Positions 56,101-64,000 of a DNA stretch of 64,000 nt are shown piece by piece (positions within the stretch are counted from its first letter, which is position 1; each line of letters opens with the position of its first letter). The position numbers and the translations under genes were made by a program. The notes under the pieces are model-generated. The model saw only the letters and a program-made list of their open reading frames with translations, searched no databases and was not told the DNA's origin. The DNA is taken from the NCBI GenBank assembly GCA_019054805.1, contig JAHQIY010000030.1:496001-560000 (forward strand). Reading direction: 5' to 3'. Source of the DNA: Brachionus manjavacas (taxonomy: Eukaryota > Rotifera > Eurotatoria > Ploima > Brachionidae).

Positions 56101-56340
56101 ATGCGTCAATTCACTTATTTCTTCACTTATGGACAATTTAAGTGACAAAGCGTCTATTTTTTACTTTTATTTCTAATGGAGGACAAAATTGATGAGTCCT
56201 CCGATTACTTTTTTCTTTCCTTATTAATTAATTGATTAACGAGGCGTCAATTTACTTATTTCCTTACTTATGGACAATTTAAGTGACAAAGCGTCTATTT
56301 TTTACTTTATTTTCTAAAAGACAACATGATTTACGAGGCT
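53101..56340. repeat. Satellite domain 7: ATTAACGATGCGTAAATTAAC block
   Basis: No gene. Dominated by the monomers GGACAACTTTATTAACGATG, ATTAACTGATTACTTTTC and GGACAATTTGATTAACGATG. Their order repeats several times, for example around 53,260, 53,410, 53,835, 53,970, 54,530, 54,675, 55,100 and 55,240. An out-of-phase join lies at ~55,535. It ends where element 2 is inserted. Confidence 0.88.
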
Positions 56341-56349
56341 TTAATTAAC
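56341..56349 (+). repeat. Left target-site duplication of element 2
   Basis: TTAATTAAC at the end of the satellite recurs exactly at 57,477-57,485, where the satellite resumes. Nine bases is the usual MULE target duplication length. Confidence 0.85.
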
Positions 56350-56364
56350 GGCCGCATGAGAAAA

Positions 56365-56532
56365 TGTCAAATTTTTAATAATAATGTCAAATTTTAATTA
56401 TGTCAAATTTGTAATTGTCAAATACCAAACATCAAATTAATTAAATTAATGTCAAATTTTTCTTAAACGTGTCAAATAATCTATATATCTGTCAAATTTG
56501 ATGAGTAAGTTTCAAATAAATTCGTCAAATTT
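56365..56532 (+). repeat. Left arm of element 2: array of GTCAAAT motifs
   Basis: Eight GTCAAAT copies, mostly in the context TGTCAAATTT, at about 56,366, 56,386, 56,402, 56,417, 56,451, 56,471, 56,491 and 56,524, plus weaker variants such as TTCAAAT. Spacing is irregular at ~15-35 bp. This looks like a multimeric transposase-binding region. Confidence 0.8.
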
Positions 56533-56761
56533 TAATAACTCTTATTATCATTTATCTAATTTTTATTCCAGGTTATTAACTCTTACAAACTTTATTCATA
56601 TTTTTATTTTTATTTTTTGATTTTATTTTACTTAACTTTTTTAATTTTTAATTTTACTTAACTTAATTTTTTATTTTTATTCTGAAGGAGCTTTAGCTCG
56701 GTCCTGTTAACAAATAAATAAATATATAAAATAAATAACAATTTTGATAATTTTAACAACA

Positions 56762-57172
56762 ACAACACAAGAAGACGACGTTAAAAAAAAAAGAGGCAGA
56801 CCACGTAAAAGACCTTTAGAACAACTGGAACCAAGCAACGCATAAATAAACGAACTATTACCAAATGTTTTCGACAGAGATCGCTGTAAAAAATTTCTTC
56901 AATTAGTAAATAAATGCGAATGGGACAATTTCTAGCAATTTTTTGAAACTTTTCAACAACTATGCATCGTACAATTAAACCAAGATAATTGGAAGCTTAG
57001 CACATGTACATGTCCATCATGGTTCAAACATTACATGTGCAAGCACATAATCGGGATTGCTTATCGTGAACGTCTATTTGACGAGTTTCCTAAAGAATCT
57101 TGGTGTCTGACTTTGGGTCAAGTCGCAAGTGCTGGGAGACCCAAAAAAATGGCTAAAGCATTGGCAAAGTAA
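56762..57172 (+). pseudogene. MULE transposase C-terminal remnant with SWIM zinc finger
   Basis: One reading frame carries recognisable protein but has an in-frame TAA at 56,843 and TAG at 56,933, and no start codon. In order it shows an AT-hook (KKKRGRPRKRP, ~56,785-56,815), a polar linker, and a SWIM zinc finger with the spacing CxCx8CxH: Cys codons at 57,005, 57,011 and 57,038 and His at 57,044. It then has a DEFPKE segment and a second basic AGRPKK motif, ending in a TAA at 57,170. The terminal CAAAGTAAGT could be a splice donor, so the ORF end may not be the protein end. SWIM domains bind DNA or mediate protein contacts and follow the DDE core in MULE transposases. The core is absent. 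Both stops fall beside Gln-rich sequence, but a reassigned code is not favoured. Confidence 0.75.
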
Positions 57173-57250
57173 GTTTAAACTTTTACATATAAATAAAAAA
57201 TAAGAACGTAAATTTTTTTTTTTTTTATGAATATTTTTCTCTTTTTTTTG

Positions 57251-57461
57251 GTGAATATTTGACTTTTTTTTGGACGAAAATTTGACTGTTATCAAAAAAA
57301 TTTGATACTTTCTAATTTGACATTTCTTTAATAAATTTGACAAAAAAACATAATATTTGACGTTCTTATTTTTAATTTGACATATTGAAATTTGACAAAT
57401 GATCGAATAAAATTTGACAAAATAATTTTTTTGAATTTGACATTCCTTTGAAAAATTTGAC
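57251..57461 (-). repeat. Right arm of element 2: array of ATTTGAC motifs
   Basis: About ten copies of ATTTGAC(A), the reverse complement of the left-arm motif, between ~57,256 and 57,461. The outermost ~45 bp, read inward, shares the block GTCAAATTTTT followed later by ATGTCAAATT with the left end. Confidence 0.8.
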
Positions 57462-57476
57462 TAAAATAATATACCC

Positions 57477-57485
57477 TTAATTAAC
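57477..57485 (+). repeat. Right target-site duplication of element 2
   Basis: Second copy of TTAATTAAC. The satellite resumes directly with TACTCACTTTTCTTATGGAC. Confidence 0.85.
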
Positions 57486-59335
57486 TACTCACTTTTCTTA
57501 TGGACAATTTGATTAACGATGCGTCTAATAAATAACATTTATTTTCTAATAAATAACATGATTGACGAGACCTCCATTTACTTTTTTATTTACTAATGAA
57601 CAATTTGAGTGACAAAGCGTCCTTTTTTTACCTTATTTTCTAATAGACAACATGTTTTACGATGCTTTAATTGACTAATAACTTTTCTTATGGACAATTT
57701 GATTAACGATGCGTCAATTTACTTATTTCTTCACTTATGGACAATTTAAGTGACAAAGCGTCCATTTTTTACCTTATCTTCTAATGGACAACATGATTAA
57801 CGAGACCTCCATTTACTTTTTTCTTTCCTCATGAACTAATTGAATAATGAGGCGGATTTACTAATTTCTTTACTTTTAAACAACTTGAGTAACAAAGCGT
57901 CCATTTTTTTCCTTATTTTCTAAAAGAAAACATGATTTACGAGGCTTTAATTAACTAATTACTTTTCTTTTGGACAATTTGATTAACGATGGGTCAATTT
58001 ACATATTTCTTTACTTATTGACAACTTGAGTGAGAAAGCGTCCATTTTTTACCACATTTTCTAGTGCACAACTTTTTTAACGGGGCTTTAATTAATTAAT
58101 TTCTTTACTTATTGACAATTTGAGTGACAAAGCGTCCATTTTTTACCCTTATTTTCTAATGAATAGTTTGATTTACGAGGCGTCAATTTACTTATTTCTT
58201 TACTAATGAACAATTTAAGTGACAAAGCGTCCATTTTTTACCTTATTTTCTAATGAATAGCTTGATTTACGAGGCGTCAATTTACTTATTTCTTTACTAA
58301 TGAACAATTTAAGTGACAAAGCGTCCATTTTTTACCTTATTTTCTAATGAATAGCTTGATTTACGAGGCGTCAATTAACTTATTTCTTAACATTTTGATA
58401 ACTTGAGTGACAATGCGAACATTTTTTACCTTATTTTCTAATAAATAACATGATTGACGAGACCTCCATTTACTTTTTTATTTACTAATGAACAACTTGA
58501 GTGACAAAGCGTCCTTTTTTTACCTCATATTCTTATGTTCAACATGATTGACGAGACCTCCATTTACTTCTTTCTTTCCTAATGAATGATTTGATTAACG
58601 AAGCGGGAATTTAATTATTTCCTTACTTATTGAGAACTTGAGTGACAAGGCGTCCATTTTTTAACTATTTTTCTTATGGACAACATGATTTACGAGGCTT
58701 TAATAAACTAATTACTTTTCTTATGGACAATTTGATTAACGATGCGTCAATTTACTAATTTCTTTACTTATTGACAACTTGAGTGACAAAGCGTCAATTT
58801 TTTACCTAATTTTCTAATAGACAACATGATTAACGAGACCTCCATTTACTTTTTTCTTTCCTTATGAACGAATTGCTTAAAGAAGCGGGAATTTACCTAT
58901 TTCTTTACTTATTGAGAACTTGAGTGACAAAGCGTCCAATTTTTAACTATTTTTCTAATGGACAACTTAATTTACGAGACAACTTTATTTACGAATTAAC
59001 TGATTACTTTTTTAATGGACAATTTGATTTACGAGGCGTAAATTTACTCATTTCTTTCCTTAGGGACATTTTGAGTAAACCAGCGTCTATTTTTTAGCTT
59101 ATTTTCTAATGGACCACATGAGACCTCCAATTGTTTTTCCTTTACTAATGAACAACTTCAGTGACAAAGCGTCCCTTTTTTCCTTATTTTTTAAAAGCAA
59201 CTTGTTTTACGAGGCGACAATTTACTTATTATTTTACTAAGGGACAACGTGAGTGACAAAGCGTCAATTTTTTACCTTATTTCTTTATGGAAAATTTTAT
59301 TTACGAGGCGGTAATTTACTTATTTCTTTACTTAA

Positions 59336-59797
59336 GGACAACTTGAGTGACAAAGCGTCAATTTTTGACTTATTTTATAATTGACAACATGATTGACGAG
59401 ACCTCCATTTACTTTTTTCTTTCCTTGTGTACAGCTTGATTTACGATGCGGGAATTTACTTATTTCTTTACATATTGATAACTTGAGTGACAAAGCGTCA
59501 ATTTTTTACCTTATTTTTTTATTGGACAATTTGATTGACGAGACCTCCATTTACTTTATTCTTTCCTTATGGAAAACTTGATTAACGAGGAGGTAATTAA
59601 CTTATTTCTTTACTTAGCGACAACTTGAGTGACAAAGCGTCAATTTTTTACCTTATTTCTAAATGGAAAATTTTATTTACGAGGCGGTAATTTACTTATT
59701 TCTTTACTTAAGGACAACTTGAGTGACAAAGCGTCTATTTTTGACTTACTTTATAATTGACAACATGATCGACGAGACCTCCATTTACTTTTTTCTT
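59336..59797 (+). repeat. 462-bp duplication next to the junction, copy 1
   Basis: Nearly identical to 59,852-60,313 at an offset of 516 bp (11 monomers less one base). Very few differences are seen, one being A/T near 59,672/60,188. Because the surrounding satellite is diverged, this duplication is recent. Confidence 0.85.
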
Positions 59798-59851
59798 GCC
59801 TAATGAACAACTTGATTAACGAGGCGGTAATTTACTTTTTTCTTTACTTAG

Positions 59852-60313
59852 GGACAACTTGAGTGACAAAGCGTCAATTTTTGACTTATTTTATAATTGA
59901 CAACATGATTGACGAGACCTCCATTTACTTTTTTCTTTCCTTGTGTACAGCTTGATTTACGATGCGGGAATTTACTTATTTCTTTACATATTGATAACTT
60001 GAGTGACAAAGCGTCAATTTTTTACCTTATTTTTTTATTGGACAATTTGATTGACGAGACCTCCATTTACTTTATTCTTTCCTTATGGAAAACTTGATTA
60101 ACGAGGAGGTAATTAACTTATTTCTTTACTTAGCGACAACTTGAGTGACAAAGCGTCAATTTTTTACCTTATTTCTTAATGGAAAATTTTATTTACGAGG
60201 CGGTAATTTACTTATTTCTTTACTTAAGGACAACTTGAGTGACAAAGCGTCTATTTTTGACTTACTTTATAATTGACAACATGATCGACGAGACCTCCAT
60301 TTACTTTTTTCTT
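59852..60313 (+). repeat. 462-bp duplication next to the junction, copy 2
   Basis: Second copy of 59,336-59,797. It ends only ~25 bp before the satellite-plasmid junction. Confidence 0.85.
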
Positions 60314-60336
60314 TACCTATGTGCAGCTTGATTTAG

Positions 60337-60840
60337 GAGACGTTATCGAAAGAAATTGAGCTTATAAATACCTTTAAATCACTCATTGTAACTGAGAAAG
60401 GTGAATTAAAGTGAGGATTTAAGCCTATTTCCGACTTCAAAGCGTCATCAACATACATATTATCTGAGCTTAAGGAAATTAAGTTCAATTTCATAGGAAT
60501 CCAAACACATACAACGTATAAAGTATCGTCAAATAATCCAGACACACAAAAAATCCGCACTGCAGCCTTTGTTAATATAATTCACTCGTTAGATGCATTA
60601 AATCTTATACTATTAGTTAATCATTGAAACGATTTTAATATATTAACAATTCACGATGCATTATTAGTTAGTTGAAAAGAGAGATTCTCTACAGTAAAAC
60701 AAACTATAGCATCGCATTTCAAAGCAATTCACAACTCACAACCATTATACTCAAACCTTGAAAAGGATCTGTTATCAAGTAGGGCAGGATTCAAGGCTGA
60801 CAAGCACATCAAAGTTACTGGAGAGATAATGTCTCTTTAG
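60337..60840 (+). CDS. rpo: C-terminal fragment of a plasmid single-subunit RNA polymerase (TGA = Trp)
   Basis: Read with TGA as Trp, this frame is open for 167 codons to a TAG at 60,838. With the standard code it is broken by TGA at 60,412, 60,625 and 60,673. It contains FVNIIHSLDALNL and, ~15 residues on, LTIHDALL. These match the C-terminal motifs of T7-like RNA polymerases, including the His-Asp pair whose Asp binds a catalytic metal. About 60 residues follow the HD motif, the normal distance to the end of the enzyme. The family is encoded by linear mitochondrial plasmids and transcribes them. The N-terminal ~80% is missing: coding begins at the satellite junction with no start. It faces the polymerase gene on the other strand, which carries the N-terminal half of the same kind of enzyme. 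Confidence 0.85.
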
Positions 60841-60886
60841 TGACACAGGATACTTCTTTTTTGGCCTTTTAAGAGGGGGGATCCGT
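60841..60886. other. 46-bp spacer between the convergent polymerase reading frames
   Basis: Lies between the TAG of the RNA polymerase fragment and the TAG of the minus-strand polymerase. It contains a T-run and AAGAGGGGGGATCC. No clear hairpin terminator is visible. It probably contains or adjoins the rearrangement point that inverted the RNA polymerase end. Confidence 0.6.
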
Positions 60887-63800
60887 CTAGTACGGGTCTT
60901 TAATTAATATGAAATACTTCGCATTTTCGAATGGGAACATCGCGTCCTTGTTAAATAGAGGGAATCACTGTTTAAATACTATTCTATTAGTTGTATTGAA
61001 AAGAGGACGCATTCATTTTGAACCTATATGAGAAACATTCGTTAACAATGGATATACACGACCACGAGAATCAATTATATGAATGTTATGGTAATAACGT
61101 TGATTAACTGTTCCTGCTAGTTTAGAGATTAATGCTATAGTTTCTCTAAATGTTTCGTATTCCATTAATCCTGATTGGATTTCTTCCTTAGTATATCACC
61201 CTATATAACGAGCAAACTCATCTTGACCTAGTTTATTAAACAATCCTCTCAGTATCTCATAATACCCAATATTAAGAACTACTTTAACAGCATTTATCTT
61301 ATTTAATTGATCACATTTATCTTTAGATGATAATACTGGGTCATTTGAGTTACGATCGTAAACGTTAACTACAGGTGTGAATGAAATTTTACTAAGAATA
61401 TGTAGTATATCTGCAACTTTTGTTCAAGATTCGAATTGATCAGTGAATTTAATAGACGCTTGGGTGAAGTAGAATTGTCCAGTCTCCTTATCAAACGCTT
61501 TTGTCCCTGCGGAATAAACAGTTATAATGCCAGCTCCTTTGCAAATCACTAGCCCACGTCATGCTAATAGTAATATTAGCTTAATACCACGCTCGTCATC
61601 CTTACGAATTCCTATAAGCTCAATTAATTGATCTTTTCAAGTATGAATATTAATGAATCCATGCTTAACGATTCTCTTTCATAGAGCTTTAGTAATAATA
61701 TTAGCTAAAGAGATTTTAATTCTATCTTTTAGTTCATCTAGCTGTATCTTATTTTGATGCTCAACTTTAGTTGATTCAATTAGATAATCGAAGTCAATGT
61801 CTTCGAATGCACCATGTTGTAACAATACTTTAGGAATGAACTTAAGTGCTTCTTCTACAATACTTTTCTCAGTTTGTGTTAAGGCATTAAGCGTTGCATT
61901 TAATTGTTCACCAACCATTTCAGCCATTTCTAGAGCCTTTTGTGACTTTTCTAACTCCTCCTTAATATGAATATAAGTGGGTTTGGCATTAATAGTAGTA
62001 ATCTCTGCTTTCATTTGATCAATTGTGGCATTTTCTGTATCGATAATCAGTTTTGGAAGAGTTTTGAAATAAACTGTGAACTTTACTAGGTCTATCTCAT
62101 ATACTTTATCGTATCCGTCTTCGATTTTCGTAATAATTTTGAATAGAGTATCCTTCAGAATCGTAGTATTTGTACCAATTCATTTATAACCATGCACATG
62201 CATAATAGTGAAGTATTTGTTAACGTCTCTATCCTTACCAACTACAATTAAACGCTTAATATTATCAAGGAATTCCCCATTATTTGTGTTGAATTTCATA
62301 TTTGCAATTAGATTACCTCACATTGTCTCGAAGTTATCCATCTCGTCTAAACGAATAGAGAATGTCACACTATTATTATCACTATTAACGTGTTGTGTAA
62401 CACCTTTGGCAACCTCTGTAAGATTTCCTGATCTTAATACTTTGAATTCAGTTAAAGGAATAGAAATAATATTATTTAGTAACTGCTCATCAGTATTAAG
62501 ATTATAGTCGATTGCATTAATTGATTTATTACCGTCTAACACAAAGGGAATTGTCCTTGCAATATTGTTCTCGAATACTCATTGACGTTTTGAATCGATA
62601 ATGTTATATGATTTAGTTAAATTCTCTTTAATTAGAATACCAGATCCCTCTTTAAGTGGAAGATTCATAAATCTAATTTGATTAGTGAAAGTTAACTTCC
62701 CTTTAGTATAGAGAATATCTACTAGTATTGGAAGAGTTAATTCATGACCCTTAGTAGAAACCCCTTTAACCTTGAACTTTAATTCGCCATCTTTGTTCTT
62801 GAAGTAGTACATTTTAGGAGCCATGAAAATACATTCTTCAGATGACTCTTTCAAGGGGTTCCCGGTTCATGTAAATGGTCCGAATGGCTTTCCGAAAGGA
62901 CATTCGGGCATTCATGCGAATACTGAATCAGTATCAGAATAACACAGAATTCCACCACGTTTCTCAACTTCCATGTAGAGATTATATAAGACGATACGAG
63001 CGTGAGCAGTAATAGCGGCAGCTAAAGGCACATTAATAGATTTTGATTCTAATGCTTTATGGCATTTCTTATAGGCGAAACGCAGAGTATCTTTATCAAC
63101 TCTAGCATCTTTATTAGGATTTACGTTGTAATTTACGACTTTTAGATCTCCATCAACTTCTAAAATAGAATTGATTTTAAACAGCTTTTCCATAACAGAA
63201 AGGGTATCAGCATCCATAACAACTTGCGTTGCATTAATAAAATAATTAGAAGCAAATTTACCATATAGAGAATTTAAGAATAACTTTGCAATTGTTCGAG
63301 TAGCTTTATCCCCTTTCCTTTCGGCTTCGTTTTTAATAGCAGTAAAAGCTTCAGAATAAGCTTTAAGTGGAGTACCAGTTTTAAACACATATCCTTGTAC
63401 CATTTCAATTGTATAGCCTTTTTCCATAGCTAATTCCAACTCATGTGATGATCAAGTTCCTGAAAACCTTCCTAAAGGGAAAATTAGTTTGCCGTTGTCA
63501 GCTTTGATCCCAAGGACAGGAATGTTTAGATCCTTAGGCGTCTTGACTTCACACTCAATAAAAGCTATTAAATTATTACCATGAAGACTGCGTAAAAACT
63601 CTATAGCGTTGGCTTCTTTAAGGAAATCAGACACAAAAACAGGATTTCCATACGGCAGAGCCTTTGTCATACATAAAGCATACATTCCAGGTACATCAAA
63701 ATGATTAACTGTTCCGAGGTTGATACCTGAGTTAAACACTTCTACACGACCTCCTATATAAGCCTTACGGATAAACGAAGATGCAGCAGAATTTAAACCT

Positions 63801-64000
63801 ATAGATAATAGTGGTGTTTCACTAATGTTATTGAATTTACGGGTGAAGACATACATAGCCATAGAGGAAATCGTAATACATTCCTTAATCGCAATAGGAA
63901 ATCCCACTGACGCCTCAATCGATGCTCCAAATTTAAGTAATGCGTTAGCAATTACTACACAATCATTAACACAATATGCATTAATATAAGCAGCAGCAGA
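60887..64000 (-). CDS. dpo: Plasmid B-family DNA polymerase fused to the N-terminal half of an RNA polymerase (TGA = Trp; 5' end outside window)
   Basis: One frame of 1037 residues, open to the window edge and ending in TAG at 60,887, if TGA is Trp. There are 13 TGA and no TGG. Residues, counted from the first in the window: Exo III YCVND at 9-13; YxGGR linker at 81-85; motif A FDVPGMYA at 101-108 (Asp102; usual form DxxSLYP); TPR1-like PLGRFSGTWSSHEL before 190; motif B KxxxNSLYG at 239-247; motif C YSDTDS at 354-359; KxY at 393-395 (KMY). This is a protein-primed DNA polymerase of the linear mitochondrial plasmid type; Exo I/II and any terminal protein lie outside. The polymerase should end near residue 490, yet the frame runs on for ~550 residues: a Glu/Lys-rich helical stretch (~663-770), then features of T7-like RNA polymerases, notably DSRGRVYP at 977-984 followed by GSKWMRPLF. 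It stops ~55 residues later, before the RNA polymerase palm. Confidence 0.88.

Larger units (their letters stand above)
56350..57476 (+). mobile_element. Element 2: MULE (Mutator-like) transposon, degenerate
   Basis: A 1127-bp insertion with a perfect 9-bp target duplication. It begins GGCCGCATGAG and ends ATATACCC, so both ends read inward start with GG. Each end carries an array of short GTCAAAT motifs, direct within an arm and inverted between arms. Between the arms lies the remnant of a transposase C-terminus with a SWIM zinc finger and AT-hook, disrupted by stops. No DDE domain is present, so it is a non-autonomous derivative. SWIM fingers are a family marker of MULE transposases. Confidence 0.85.
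57486..60336. repeat. Satellite domain 8: diverged monomers up to the plasmid junction
   Basis: No gene. The same 47-bp family, but the most diverged part of the array, with short local amplifications. One is three copies of an ~90-bp pair containing GAATAG(C/T)TTGATTTACGAGG near 58,160-58,370. The last satellite-like bases are GTGCAGCTTGATTTAGGAG at ~60,320-60,338; beyond that the sequence is polymerase coding. Confidence 0.88.

Noticed and set aside
1-56340. CRISPR array
   Set aside because: Repeats are contiguous, with no unique spacers between identical short repeats, and no cas genes are present. The spacing is monomer divergence in a satellite.
56762-57172. Reassigned TAA/TAG = Gln code in element 2
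   Set aside because: Both stops fall where Gln would fit, but there are only two, and the element 1 ORF ends in TAATAA with no TGA after it in the low-complexity downstream sequence. Simple decay is the better explanation.
57074-57343. 89-codon minus-strand frame
   Set aside because: Antisense to the SWIM transposase remnant and running into the low-complexity right arm. Lys/Phe-rich and not protein-like.
59393-60097. Two identical 62-codon frames at 59,393 and 59,909
   Set aside because: They are identical because they lie in the 516-bp-offset satellite duplication. The sequence is ordinary monomer DNA.
60333-60560. 75-codon minus-strand frame
   Set aside because: Antisense shadow of the RNA polymerase C-terminal fragment, which has clear motifs on the + strand.
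60841-60886. Terminator hairpin between the convergent polymerase frames
   Set aside because: A G-run and T-run are present, but no convincing stem-loop can be drawn.
62208-62507. 99-codon plus-strand frame
   Set aside because: Antisense shadow of the polymerase frame, which is continuous on the minus strand under TGA=Trp.
61679-63907. Five separate minus-strand ORFs as individual genes or a decayed pseudogene
   Set aside because: All are in the same frame and separated only by TGA. Reading TGA as Trp joins them into one protein with motifs in the correct order, so they are not fragments.

Overview
This window is almost entirely non-coding, AT-rich eukaryotic DNA. From 1 to about 60,335 it is one large satellite array built on a ~47-bp monomer. 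Two transposon insertions interrupt it. The last ~3.7 kb is a fragment of a linear mitochondrial plasmid that carries polymerase genes and reads TGA as tryptophan. A satellite carrying Mutator-like (MULE) elements suggests a nuclear chromosome. A protein-primed B-family DNA polymerase, a T7-like RNA polymerase and TGA=Trp are typical of fungal mitochondrial plasmids. A fungus is therefore the best guess, but no single-copy nuclear gene is present to confirm it.

Layout. 1-9522: dimers of two 47-bp monomers (94-bp unit) with scattered older three-monomer cassettes. 9523-16283: trimers (141-bp unit). 16284-17110: a small TIR element with a 10-bp target duplication and one ORF encoding an AT-hook tail. 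17121-17962: a very uniform 141-bp run. 17963-56349: further trimer-based blocks, each with its own variant monomers and higher-order repeats (for example two adjacent 987-bp copies, exactly 21 monomers each). 56350-57476: a second TIR element with a 9-bp target duplication, end arms made of many inverted copies of a GTCAAAT motif, and a broken MULE transposase tail with a SWIM zinc finger. 57486-60336: more satellite, including a 516-bp-offset duplication.

60337-60840 (+) encodes the C-terminal end of a single-subunit RNA polymerase. 60887-64000 (-) is one open frame running off the window. It contains a B-family DNA polymerase (Exo III, YxGG, motifs A, B and C, KxY) followed in the same frame by the N-terminal half of a single-subunit RNA polymerase (DSRGRVYP motif). 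All 16 tryptophans in the two pieces are TGA and none are TGG. The two RNA polymerase pieces are complementary halves of one enzyme in opposite orientation, with the catalytic middle missing. This looks like a rearranged DNA polymerase-RNA polymerase fusion gene from a linear plasmid, joined to satellite DNA at about 60,336.

No functional nuclear gene is convincingly present. The strongest leads are the polymerase fusion with its inverted RNA polymerase end, the satellite-plasmid junction (a real integration or an assembly chimera), and the alpha-satellite-like higher-order structure of the 47-bp monomer array.
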